Of a stretch of 64,000 nucleotides of DNA, positions 1 through 7,695 are shown in pieces (position 1 is the stretch's first letter; each line of letters begins with the position of its first letter). The notes beneath the pieces were generated by a model. It was given only the letters and a program-made list of their open reading frames with translations, made no database searches and was not told the DNA's origin. Where the stretch lies: assembly GCF_900107045.1 (NCBI RefSeq), contig NZ_FNON01000001.1:682001-746000 (forward strand), in the 5' to 3' direction. The translations under genes were made by a program, and so were the position numbers. Source of the DNA: Amycolatopsis xylanica. Its GTDB lineage: Bacteria > Actinomycetota > Actinomycetes > Mycobacteriales > Pseudonocardiaceae.

Positions 1-554
1 GCCGACGGGCCCGGCCATTCGTCGGTGTAAGGCGTGCGCGCGGTGTCCTGGACCTCGCCGGGGATGCGGGTGGCGGAGAACAGGAACTTGTGCTGCACCA
101 TCGAATGTGCCTGCCCGCGCTGCACGATCGGCGGCAGGAGTTCCTCGTCGAGCAGCAGCTTGTAGTTGACCGCCGACGCCACGAGCCCGGCGGCGCGCTC
201 GAGCTGGCTCTCTTCGGATTCCTTGAACAGGAAGAAGAAGTTCGCGTTGAGCGCGATCCGGTCACGGCGGCCGAGGTACCGCGACGGCCAGAACGTGTCC
301 AGCCAGCTGTGCACTCCCTCGCTCTCGTCGTACGCCTTGAGCGTGGCGTGCAGTTCGTGCGCGGGGCTTTCCGGCGCCAGGTAGGCCTTCACCGCGGCTT
401 CGGTCGTCGCCAGCTCCTCGGTGCTCAGCAGCGGGGTGCACCACTCGAGGAACCGGGCGCAGCTCGCCTCCAGCGTCGGCAGCGGCACGCGCGGGAGGAG
501 TTCTTCGTTGCCGAAAGTGCGGCTTGACCATTCCTGGCTGTTGTTCACGGGCAT
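1..554 (-). CDS. Choline/carnitine O-acyltransferase family protein, N-terminal part only
   Basis: The first 184 codons of a minus-strand gene are visible; the rest lies beyond the left edge. The translation starts MPVNNSQEWSSRTFGNEE and carries the family's usual N-terminal pattern: LPRVPLPTLEASCARFLEW, then a WLDTFW block, RYLGRRDRIALNANFFFLF and a helix around YKLLLDEELLPP. Known members move acyl groups between CoA and the hydroxyl of carnitine or choline. The catalytic His would be outside the window, so activity cannot be judged. The ATG at 554 lies 3 nt after the stop of the methyltransferase gene, so the two are almost certainly co-transcribed. Such enzymes are unusual in bacterial core metabolism, and here a hydroxylase and a methyltransferase accompany it. 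Confidence 0.8.
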   Translation of the reverse strand, partial: MPVNNSQEWSSRTFGNEELLPRVPLPTLEASCARFLEWCTPLLSTEELATTEAAVKAYLAPESPAHELHATLKAYDESEGVHSWLDTFWPSRYLGRRDRIALNANFFFLFKESEESQLERAAGLVASAVNYKLLLDEELLPPIVQRGQAHSMVQHKFLFSATRIPGEVQDTARTPYTDEWPGPS

Positions 555-557
555 CCT

Positions 558-1361
558 TTATGTGGTGCGTGGACGGGAAAGGTAGAGCTGAGCGTAGAGC
601 CAGCCGTCGTCTTCGAGTCCGCGCGGATCCACTCCGGCCGCGGCGAGCGTGCCGATCACCTGAGACTGTTCTTCCGCCGAGCTGAAACGCCGCTGCTTAA
701 ACACGCCTTCGACGGCCACGGTCTCGTAGCCGAGCTCGGCGAGGCCGCGCGCGATCGGTTCGTACGAGAACATCCGCAGCACGAAATGCGCCATCCACGG
801 CCTGCGCTCGCCGTGCGCGGCGGCGACCCGCGAAATGGTCGCCTCGGTGACGTAGCCGATGCACCCGGTCGAGATCACGATGTCCGCGGCGGCGAGCTGG
901 GCACGTTGCCGCTCAGTGGGTTCGTTGTGCTCCAGGTCGGCTTCGAGCGCGTCGTCGATGAACCCGGCCTCGAGCGCGTACGCGAGCGCGGGCCGGGAGC
1001 GGTCGAACCCGATGAAGCTGGTCTTCGCCAGGCCGAACCGGCGGCGCACGAGCTCGCGGTCGCGCACCAGCAGCGCGTCACGGGTCAGCGGGCTTTCGCC
1101 GTAGAGCTCGTACAACTCGTCCATCGACGCGTCGCATCGGAGCAACGCGGCGTTGACGCCATAGGAACAGCCGATGTCGAGCACGGTCGGCGCTTCGACC
1201 CGGTGCGCTTCCCGGTATTCCTCGATGAATTTCGTGAAATGCGGTTTCGCCAGCTGCGGGATGCGGTAGTCCAGTTCCCGCAGCGCGGTGAAGAACGCGC
1301 GCGGATCGGGCTCGGTGTAGATATGGTCGAACGAGGTCTTGGCGGCGTTCTCGGCGCGCAC
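558..1361 (-). CDS. Class I SAM-dependent methyltransferase
   Basis: A 267-aa protein with a Rossmann-type SAM motif I (VLDIGCSYGVN, about residues 60-70), an acidic strand-2 region (FIGFDRSRPALAYALE) and a post-motif IADIVISTGCIGY-like segment. The substrate cannot be read from sequence. The GTG start at 1361 is supported by a GAGGGAG ribosome-binding site 7-8 nt upstream. The gene follows the 2-oxoglutarate oxygenase by 12 nt and precedes the acyltransferase by 3 nt, so the three form one operon. I infer that it methylates an intermediate of that pathway, perhaps an amine of a hydroxylated amino acid. An unrelated housekeeping methyl transfer is not excluded. Confidence 0.8.
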   Translation of the reverse strand: MRAENAAKTSFDHIYTEPDPRAFFTALRELDYRIPQLAKPHFTKFIEEYREAHRVEAPTVLDIGCSYGVNAALLRCDASMDELYELYGESPLTRDALLVRDRELVRRRFGLAKTSFIGFDRSRPALAYALEAGFIDDALEADLEHNEPTERQRAQLAAADIVISTGCIGYVTEATISRVAAAHGERRPWMAHFVLRMFSYEPIARGLAELGYETVAVEGVFKQRRFSSAEEQSQVIGTLAAAGVDPRGLEDDGWLYAQLYLSRPRTT

Positions 1362-1373
1362 GGTCGGTCTCCC

Positions 1374-2243
1374 TCAATCCAGCAGCTGGTCACCCCGGAC
1401 GGCGTTCCCCGCCGCGGCCAGATGATCCGGCAGCACCCGGCCGAAGAGCTGCCGTGTCCGTTCGACGCTGCCGATGACCCCCGGACGCTCGCTGTAAGCG
1501 AAGATCGCCGAATGGCGTGCTGTCTCGCCGTCCACCGTACTCACCCGGTGCAATGAATAGCGGCCTTTGAACAACTGAAGATCACCGGGTCGCAAGGAAA
1601 GTCGCCGGATCAGGTGATCGCCACGCCCGGCAAGCACGGCACGCACGTCATCGAAATTCTCGGCGGCCGCCGACCGGATGTTCGGGCAATACTCGAAAAC
1701 ACCGCCCGACTCGGATTCCTGCGTGAGCATGCTGACGGTGAACTCGTTCGTGTCGAAGTGCCACGGATGTGAAAGCCCAGGTGACACCACATTGAGCACC
1801 AGCCCCGACAGCGGATCGGCGAGTTCGTGCACCTGCGGCAGCTCGAAGCAGTCCGCCACGAATCGCTGGAACAGCCCGCTGCCGTAGAGCTGCTGGATGA
1901 GGTAGTGCGCGGGAATGCGGTCACGCGCGACGAAGGCGTTGCCGCGTTCCATGGTCGTCCGCCCCGGATGATCTTCGGGCAGCGGCGTGTCGAGGGCGAT
2001 GTTGTAGGCGTTGACGGTCTCGACGTCGAAGTGGGCCAGCGGCGCGACCTGCACGCATTCGGCACGCAGCGCGCCGATCAGCTCCGCGCGCACGAAGTCC
2101 GGCAGCACACTGCACCCGGATTCCCTCAGTTCACGATGAGTCGCCGAGACGGCCTCGCGCCACGCGGCGCCGCCGGGCTCGGACAAGGGATAGCGGCCGG
2201 TGTCGATCACCTGTTCAGCAACCAGAGCCTCGGACGTGCTCAT
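1374..2243 (-). CDS. 2-oxoglutarate/Fe(II)-dependent oxygenase, BesD/HalD-like (predicted hydroxylase)
   Basis: A 289-aa protein with a double-stranded beta-helix iron site: HFD in the segment HPWHFDTNEFTVSML (first His and Asp), the distal His in RYSLHRVS, and an Arg in TARHSAIFAY suited to 2-oxoglutarate. The family includes enzymes that chlorinate or hydroxylate free lysine-type amino acids. Halogenases replace the Asp of H-x-D by Gly or Ala; here Asp is present, so hydroxylation is expected. It is the first gene of the trio with the methyltransferase and the acyltransferase, and is transcribed away from the ATPase gene at 2356. The substrate is unknown; a free amino acid is an inference from family membership. 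Confidence 0.75.
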   Translation of the reverse strand: MSTSEALVAEQVIDTGRYPLSEPGGAAWREAVSATHRELRESGCSVLPDFVRAELIGALRAECVQVAPLAHFDVETVNAYNIALDTPLPEDHPGRTTMERGNAFVARDRIPAHYLIQQLYGSGLFQRFVADCFELPQVHELADPLSGLVLNVVSPGLSHPWHFDTNEFTVSMLTQESESGGVFEYCPNIRSAAAENFDDVRAVLAGRGDHLIRRLSLRPGDLQLFKGRYSLHRVSTVDGETARHSAIFAYSERPGVIGSVERTRQLFGRVLPDHLAAAGNAVRGDQLLD

Positions 2244-2355
2244 GGGTACCCCCGTCCTCGTTTCCCGAGAGGTTACCCAGCGGTAGGGGGTGACTCTGCC
2301 GCTGAACGGGTGTCGATCGACGTGGGCTTCACAACTCCGGTTCTAGGTTCGGGCC

Positions 2356-3072
2356 ATGATCATCGAACGCCTCGAGGTGACCCCGCCGCTCGCCGACCAG
2401 GACGAATCGGCCTGGCCGCTCTCGGTCCCGGCGATCCGCCACGTGGCCGAGCACGGCCTGACCTTCACCAGCGACCTCGTCGTGCTCGTCGGCGGCAACG
2501 GCAGCGGCAAGTCGACACTCCTGGAGGGCATCGCCGAGGCGTACGGGCTGGACGTGCGCGGCGGCCACGGCGGCAGGCAGTACTCCAGCCCGCTGAGCAA
2601 GAGCCCGCTCGGCGAGTCATTGCGGCTGCGTCGCGGCGCGGGCGGCTTCACCGGGCGGAAGGCCACCGGGTTCTTCCTGCGCGCCGAGACGGCGCACGGG
2701 ATGTTGTCCTACATGACCGAGTTCGGCGTGTCGGGTTACGGCGACCGCCGGACCGAGGAGGTCAGCCATGGTGAGTCTTATCTGGGGGCGATCACCGGGC
2801 GGTTCAACGGCCCCGGCCTGTTCCTGCTCGACGAAGCCGAGGGGCCGCTGTCGTTCCACTCGACCCTCGCGCTGCTGAACTGCTTGCGGGAACTCGTGAC
2901 CACGCAGACCGCTCAGGTCATCTATTCGACTCACTCGCCGCTGGTCGCTGCCTTGCCGGGGGCGCAGATCCTCGAGCTGACCGAGTACGGGATCGAGGAG
3001 CAAGAGTGGGAGGACCTGGACACCGTCCGGCTGTGGCAGACGTTCCTGCGCAACCCGAGCCGCATGTTCTAG
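2356..3072 (+). CDS. ABC/AAA-type ATPase (COG3910-like)
   Basis: A 238-aa stand-alone ATPase with Walker A GGNGSGKST (about residues 46-54), an ABC-like signature SHGES, Walker B GLFLLDEAEG and a switch His in YSTHSPL. This matches the small predicted-ATPase family related to RecF/SMC-like heads. It has no membrane segment and no partner permease. The cellular role is not known. The gene faces away from the hydroxylase operon across a 112-bp gap and ends just before a perfect 46-nt palindrome that probably separates it from the convergent gene set. Confidence 0.8.
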   Translation: MIIERLEVTPPLADQDESAWPLSVPAIRHVAEHGLTFTSDLVVLVGGNGSGKSTLLEGIAEAYGLDVRGGHGGRQYSSPLSKSPLGESLRLRRGAGGFTGRKATGFFLRAETAHGMLSYMTEFGVSGYGDRRTEEVSHGESYLGAITGRFNGPGLFLLDEAEGPLSFHSTLALLNCLRELVTTQTAQVIYSTHSPLVAALPGAQILELTEYGIEEQEWEDLDTVRLWQTFLRNPSRMF

Positions 3073-3114
3073 CCGGCGGGCTCGGTGCCCGCGGACTCTC
3101 GCTGGTCGGCGGAG

Positions 3115-3160
3115 GTCGTGAGCGTTGCGGGCGGTTCTAACCGCCCGCAACGCTCACGAC
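3115..3160. repeat. 46-nt intergenic palindrome, copy 1 (perfect 22-nt arms)
   Basis: Arms begin GTCGTGAGCGTT and end AACGCTCACGAC around a GGTTCTAACC centre. All 22 bases of each arm pair, with two unpaired central bases. It sits between the converging ends of the ATPase gene and the 41-aa ORF, a position that suits a bidirectional terminator, but there is no T-tract. The family consensus is GTCGTGAGYGTT, four variable bases, SCGGTT, two centre bases, then the complement. Confidence 0.9.
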
Positions 3161-3294
3161 CCCCTTCAAGCAGGCCCTCGCGCGAGCCCGACGTAATGAG
3201 CGGGGCGTTTGCGTCGCTCAGCGTTGTGAACGCCCCGTTCACAACGTTCAGCCGACCCCTGCGGCACCCGCCGCAGGCCGCACAGCCCTAGCGG

Positions 3295-3420
3295 TCAGCC
3301 GTTGTCGGCGGGCTCGGCGCCCGCCCGCTGCGCCGCGAAGACGTCAGGCAGCGGCACGGCGAGCTGGATCGGGATCGACCAGGGCGCCGGCGGCGGGGGC
3401 GGGGTTTCGTCTTCGGGCAT
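3295..3420 (-). CDS. Small proline-rich protein (41 aa), translationally coupled
   Basis: ORF MPEDETPPPPPAPWSIPIQL and on to a TGA at 3295. It begins 8 nt after the stop of the 678-aa ADP-ribosyltransferase-like gene on the same strand, close enough for translational coupling. The sequence is acidic at the N-terminus with a PPPPPAP run and has no membrane segment or known motif. No homology can be claimed. It could be a partner or inhibitor of the upstream protein, or simply a short unrelated ORF. Base composition and the tight spacing favour a real gene. Confidence 0.45.
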   Translation of the reverse strand: MPEDETPPPPPAPWSIPIQLAVPLPDVFAAQRAGAEPADNG

Positions 3421-3428
3421 CGGGGGCC

Positions 3429-5465
3429 TCACGAAGTCGGGGACATGGTCTGCGGTGGTTCGGCGAGCCTGGCCTGCTGGTCCTCGTCGGTGACGGCGAC
3501 GCGCGCGCTGGCTCTTCGCCGGTCCAGTGCCCTTCTGAGCTTCGAGAGGACCGCCACGTCCGTGGTGTCCAGGATCCGCGAATACGGGATCTCGTCCGGA
3601 TGCAGCTCGCGCAGGAGCACCGCGGGCGGGGACTCGAAGTCGAGCGCCAGCACCTTGAAGCGTGTCTTGGCGCTGAAGACGATCTCTTCGGACAACCCGG
3701 CCACGCCGAGCTCGTCGGTGCGGCGCCCGTTGCGGGACCAGATGAGCAGGTCGACGTCGGAGCCGGGGACCGCGATGCCGGTGGTGGCCGACGTCGTCAG
3801 GAACCCGGGCTCGGTGAGCACCTCGCCCTCGCCGAAGGCCAGATTCTCCTTGCCGGACAAGCGGATCGGGCGGTAGACGACGCCGCGGTGCACCGGCAGC
3901 CTGCGCAGCCCCGAGTTCAGGCAGGCCAGGTAGGCGGTCGGCACGGGCGTGCCCGCGGCGAGCTTGGCGTTGATCGCGACCGCGCCGAGCGGGCCGCCGC
4001 CGAGGTAGCAGCGGACGGCCGCGAGGTCGGCGCGCTCGGCGGCCGGGACCGCCGGGTCGGGCTCGAAGGAGGCCAGCCGCTGGAACTCGGTCTGCTCGAT
4101 CTTCGTGCTGCGGTGGCGCGCGTGGGGCATGGTGACCGGCTCGACCGCCACCGGCGCGGCGGTGCCGTCCTGCGAACCGGCGGGCACCTGCGAGAACTCG
4201 AGTGCCCGCGCGTGGCCGCCCGCCGCTTCGGCGAGCATCTCCCGATCGGACTCGGTGACCCGCGCCAGCACGAGAATGCGCAAGCGGGCCAAGGCGTCCG
4301 GCGGCAACCCGGCCAGCAGCGCCGAGAGGATCTCGGGCGTCCAGCCCGGCAGGCCCGCGCCGGGCAGGCCGACCGTCACGATGAACCGGTGCGGCTCGGC
4401 GGCCAGGAGTGACGCCGCGTGCCTGCCGGTCGCGATGGCCGACGGGATCACGGCCAGCCCGGCCGGGATCACCTCGACGACCGGGTCACCCGGCGTCAGC
4501 TCGGCGGCCCTCGGGAGCCGGAAGACGCGGTCTTTCGCGACCACCCAGCCCGCGGGCGGCGGTGTGTAGGCGAGCACGCGGATGCGGCCGTCCGGCTGGT
4601 GGATCCGGACCGTCGCGGCGTGCCGGAGCAGCTGGCCGCCCTCGATGTTGTGCGCGATGACCTGCACGGAGCCGTCGAGCGCGTAGAGCGGCATGCCGGT
4701 GGCCGCGCGGACGTCCTGGCCGAGCCTGGCTGCCAGCTCGGCGAGCCAGTCGGTGGTCGCCACGCGCGGGGTGTGGGGGACGAGTTCGAACGAGGTGCGC
4801 AGGCGCGTGAGAAGCGCGGCGGCCTGCGCGGGGGAGTAGCCGGCCTCGCCGGGCCTGCCGAGCACGAGCCGGGGCCGCGCCGGATCGACGGCGACCGCGT
4901 ACGCCGGGTCGACCGGGGACGTCGGCGAAGCGCCGTCGGGCCGGACGAGGAGCCCGGCCGGGATCGGCTCGACCGTCAGGCCCGCGACCGTGACCGGGTC
5001 CTGCGGCAGCAGCGCCTCCCACTCGGGCTGCGGGAACCGGGTGCCCCACGGACGGCTCGTGTCCGACGGGCGGAAACATCGCCATACCCCGCCACCGACG
5101 AACAGGAGGCCGCCGGGCGCGAGCGACAACGCGCCGTCCGGGGCGAGCACTTCCACGCCGAGGCTCTCGGCGAGCCGCTGCGGGAACGGGCTGCCGGTCT
5201 TGATAGGCCTTCCGAGTCCTGAGAGCGCGAGCCACACCCGCTTCACCGAAAGGTCTCGCTTGGCGGCCTGCGCCACGACCTGAGGCAGGTCCCGGTTCAT
5301 CAAGGCGCCGACGGTGGCGGTCACGACGGCTTCACCCGGCACCGAGGGGACGGCCGTGAACAGGGCATGCTCCCGGGCGTCCCGATCACCGGGTACCCTG
5401 ATGATGCTGTTCGCGCCGCACGGCTCGATGAACAGGGCCGAAGACATCAGCTCACTCTCGTTCAC
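3429..5465 (-). CDS. Large protein with C-terminal ADP-ribosyltransferase-like domain
   Basis: A 678-aa soluble protein. Residues 1 to about 500 form repeated beta-rich segments typical of uncharacterised actinomycete proteins, which I cannot assign. From about residue 525 it looks like an ADP-ribosyltransferase fold of the R-S-E class: HRGVVYR (Arg about 527), LTTSATT (STS-type motif, about 557-563), and LSEEIVF ahead of TRFKVL (catalytic-type Glu about 594). The first Glu of a classical ExE pair appears to be Ser. No signal peptide or transmembrane helix is seen. The GTG at 5465 is the upstream start; an ATG lies six codons further in. The coupled 41-aa ORF follows. Toxin, immunity or regulatory roles are all possible. 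Confidence 0.6.
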   Translation of the reverse strand: MNESELMSSALFIEPCGANSIIRVPGDRDAREHALFTAVPSVPGEAVVTATVGALMNRDLPQVVAQAAKRDLSVKRVWLALSGLGRPIKTGSPFPQRLAESLGVEVLAPDGALSLAPGGLLFVGGGVWRCFRPSDTSRPWGTRFPQPEWEALLPQDPVTVAGLTVEPIPAGLLVRPDGASPTSPVDPAYAVAVDPARPRLVLGRPGEAGYSPAQAAALLTRLRTSFELVPHTPRVATTDWLAELAARLGQDVRAATGMPLYALDGSVQVIAHNIEGGQLLRHAATVRIHQPDGRIRVLAYTPPPAGWVVAKDRVFRLPRAAELTPGDPVVEVIPAGLAVIPSAIATGRHAASLLAAEPHRFIVTVGLPGAGLPGWTPEILSALLAGLPPDALARLRILVLARVTESDREMLAEAAGGHARALEFSQVPAGSQDGTAAPVAVEPVTMPHARHRSTKIEQTEFQRLASFEPDPAVPAAERADLAAVRCYLGGGPLGAVAINAKLAAGTPVPTAYLACLNSGLRRLPVHRGVVYRPIRLSGKENLAFGEGEVLTEPGFLTTSATTGIAVPGSDVDLLIWSRNGRRTDELGVAGLSEEIVFSAKTRFKVLALDFESPPAVLLRELHPDEIPYSRILDTTDVAVLSKLRRALDRRRASARVAVTDEDQQARLAEPPQTMSPTS

Positions 5466-5783
5466 TCTTTAGTGGACACCGTAGCGGTCGGCGCGTTCGT
5501 CCAGTCGGCCTAGTCCTCTGAGTACAGGACTCGTGAGCGTTGCGGGCGGTTATCGGGTGGAAATCCCAAGGTAATGGCGTCGGTGCCTGGTGAGAACCTT
5601 GAGTCGCGCAAACGCCACTTTCGCAAGTTGATCTTCGCGAAACCCGGGTTTGGGCCACCCAATGGCCCGAACTCGGGTTTCGCACGGCCATCCCTCACCT
5701 GGCTTGACTGTCCAGGTCACGCGCTCACCGCCCGGCCCAGGGTTCTCACCGGCTACGCCACTCACGAGCCCTAGGCTGGGGCC
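5466..5783. other. Intergenic region with a split palindrome and a nested inverted-repeat segment
   Basis: No convincing coding region. The left half of a 46-nt family palindrome lies at 5530-5551 and a matching right half at about 5748-5768, so the element seems to have been split. Between them, GGTGAGAACC (5589-5598) and GGTTCTCACC (5741-5750) are exact inverted repeats bounding 162 bp, which contain the separate palindrome at 5637-5683. It lies between divergent genes, so promoters of both must also be here; none stands out. Confidence 0.6.
5637..5683. repeat. Second palindrome family, copy A
   Basis: GCGAAACCCGGGTTTGGGCC ... GGCCCGAACTCGGGTTTCGC, near-perfect arms around a short CACCCAAT centre. 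A close relative occurs at 41728-41773. Both copies lie beside a member (whole or broken) of the 46-nt family. Confidence 0.75.
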
Positions 5784-6491
5784 ATGAGCGATCGCCTCTA
5801 CTTCCGACAGCTTCTCGCAGGCCGCGACTTCGCGGTAGGTGACCCGGTGGCCACCCAGATGGTCAACTTCGCCTATCTCATCGGCGACACCGAGACCAGG
5901 GAAGCGGTGATCGTCGACCCCGCGTACGCCGTCGGTGACCTGCTGAACGTGCTCGCCGAGGATGACATGCGGCTCACCGGCGTGCTCGCCACCCATCACC
6001 ACCCCGACCACGTCGGCGGCACGATGATGGGCTTCACCCTGCCCGGCCTCGCCGAACTGCTCGCGCTGCAGCCCGTCCCGGTGCACGTCAACAACGCCGA
6101 GGCCGAATGGGTCCGCCGCACCACCGGTGTCTCGGACTCCGATCTGCGCGGGCACGACCACGACGACGTGGTCGAGGTCGGCGCCGTGCCGATCCGCCTG
6201 CTGCACACCCCCGGCCACACGCCGGGCAGCCAGTGCTTCCTGGTCGACGGCAAGCTCGTCTCCGGGGACACGCTGTTCCTCGAAGGCTGTGGCCGCACCG
6301 ACTTCCCCGGCGGCGACTCCGAGGCGATCTACGCGAGCCTGCAGGAGCTGGCCAAGCTGCCGGGCGATCCGGTCGTCTACCCAGGTCATCAGTACTCGGC
6401 CGACCCCTCGGCGAACCTGTCGCACGTGCGCGACACGAACTTCGTGTTCCAGCCGCGGAACCTCGACGAGTGGCGGCGGATGTTCGGCTAG
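5784..6491 (+). CDS. MBL-fold metallo-hydrolase (glyoxalase II/persulfide dioxygenase-like)
   Basis: A 235-aa cytosolic protein with the full metallo-beta-lactamase signature: THHHPDHVGG (about residues 71-80), the downstream His in LHTPGHTPGS, Asp in SGDTLFLEGCGRTDF and a C-terminal His in YPGHQY. The GCGRTDF stretch is typical of glyoxalase II-like and ETHE1-like members, which act on thioesters or persulfides. In actinomycetes the natural substrate may be a mycothiol adduct, but that is inference. The gene stands alone, followed by the RseB-like gene after 94 nt. Confidence 0.85.
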   Translation: MSDRLYFRQLLAGRDFAVGDPVATQMVNFAYLIGDTETREAVIVDPAYAVGDLLNVLAEDDMRLTGVLATHHHPDHVGGTMMGFTLPGLAELLALQPVPVHVNNAEAEWVRRTTGVSDSDLRGHDHDDVVEVGAVPIRLLHTPGHTPGSQCFLVDGKLVSGDTLFLEGCGRTDFPGGDSEAIYASLQELAKLPGDPVVYPGHQYSADPSANLSHVRDTNFVFQPRNLDEWRRMFG

Positions 6492-6585
6492 CACACCGGC
6501 ACCGGCCGGATCACCCCGTTCTGGCCGGTGTCCGGCCGGCCTTTCACAGCGTAGAAAGAGTGCAGACCTTAGAAAGGCTGTGCTC

Positions 6586-7695
6586 TTGTCAGTCGTGCGA
6601 AGGGAAAAGCGGCGCCGCTGGGCGCTGGTCGCGGCGGTCGCCGTGACGCTCATAGCGGTGCCCGCCGCCGTCAAGGCGGTCGCGCCGTCGAGCGCACAGG
6701 CGGACGCGGGACGCCTGCGCACGCTGATCCTGCGCTCGGCTCCCCAGCCTTATCAAGGCTATGCCGAGAGCGTCGGCTCCATGGCACTGCCAGAGCTTCC
6801 TAACTCGGGAAACCTCACCTCGCTTCTTAACGGCAAGACCAGACTGCGTGTCTGGTACGCGTCGCCGGAGGAGTCCCGCGTTTCGGTGCTCACCGCCGCG
6901 GGTGAGCAGGACATCTACCGCACGATCGGCAACGCCTACAGCTGGGATTACGAGACGAACCTGCTCACCCAGCTGGTCGGCGAACCACCGATCCGCACGC
7001 CCAGGGCGGGCGACCTCCTCCCACCGGAGCTGGCCCGCCGCCTGCTCGGCGCCGTCCCGCAAGATCCGGTGACACCGTTGCCCAGCCGCCGGATCGCCGG
7101 GATCGCCGCGCCCGGCCTGCGCCTGATCCCGGCCGACCCGGCCACCACACTCGGCCAGATCGACGTCTGGGCGGACCAGATCACCGGCCTGCCGCTGGCC
7201 GTCGAAGTGACCGCGCGCGGCCAGAACAGCCCGGTGCTCACCACCGCGTTCGCCGAACTCCGGCAGACCCGGCCACTGCTCGACTTCCCGGCGAGACTGC
7301 CAGGCAGCGGCTACAGCGTCACGAACGCGCCCGACATCGCGTACGACCTCGGCGCGCTCGCGCAGGTGCAGCTACCGGGCAAGATCGCCGGGCGCGAACT
7401 GCGCACCGGCGCCGAGAACTCGCAGGGCGCCGGCGTCTACGGCTCGGGACTGGCCGCCTTCGTGGTCGTCGCCGTGCCACGAGATCTCGGCGCCGCCATC
7501 TCGGACGCGGCGGCCAGGGCGGGGTCGGCCCCGGTGCAGCTGAACACCGGTAACGGGCAGGCGTTGCAGATCTCGCCCGCGTCGCTGCTCATCGTGCGCT
7601 CGACCAAGACGCGGCGCTGGTTCCTGCTGGCGGGCACGGTCACGCCCGGCCTGCTGCACCTGGCCGCGACCGAGCTGAGCGGGCTGCCCCGATGA
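6586..7695 (+). CDS. MucB/RseB- or LolA-fold secreted protein
   Basis: About 369 aa. A basic start (RREKRRR) and one hydrophobic helix (WALVAAVAVTLIAVPAAVKAV) give a signal anchor, followed by a beta-rich domain (LRTLILRSAPQPYQGYAESVG, and tests such as SWDYETNLLTQLVG) like the LolA/RseB lipid-binding fold. In such proteins this fold senses or carries lipids outside the membrane. I favour the TTG at 6586, 8 nt after AGAAAGG; GTG at 6580 or 6595 are alternatives. It overlaps the ABC ATPase gene by 4 nt (ATGA), so it likely serves or senses that transporter. Confidence 0.65.
   Translation: MSVVRREKRRRWALVAAVAVTLIAVPAAVKAVAPSSAQADAGRLRTLILRSAPQPYQGYAESVGSMALPELPNSGNLTSLLNGKTRLRVWYASPEESRVSVLTAAGEQDIYRTIGNAYSWDYETNLLTQLVGEPPIRTPRAGDLLPPELARRLLGAVPQDPVTPLPSRRIAGIAAPGLRLIPADPATTLGQIDVWADQITGLPLAVEVTARGQNSPVLTTAFAELRQTRPLLDFPARLPGSGYSVTNAPDIAYDLGALAQVQLPGKIAGRELRTGAENSQGAGVYGSGLAAFVVVAVPRDLGAAISDAAARAGSAPVQLNTGNGQALQISPASLLIVRSTKTRRWFLLAGTVTPGLLHLAATELSGLPR

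Noticed and set aside
1374..2243. Halogenase
   Set aside because: The iron-binding motif is HFD, with Asp present, which predicts hydroxylation and not halogenation.
3073..3294. Short open frames between the ATPase and the 41-aa ORF
   Set aside because: They read through the palindrome and a second inverted repeat near 3197-3260 and do not show coding bias.
5589..5750. Insertion sequence
   Set aside because: Inverted repeats are present, but only 162 bp lie between them with no transposase and no clear target-site duplication. At most it is a non-autonomous element.
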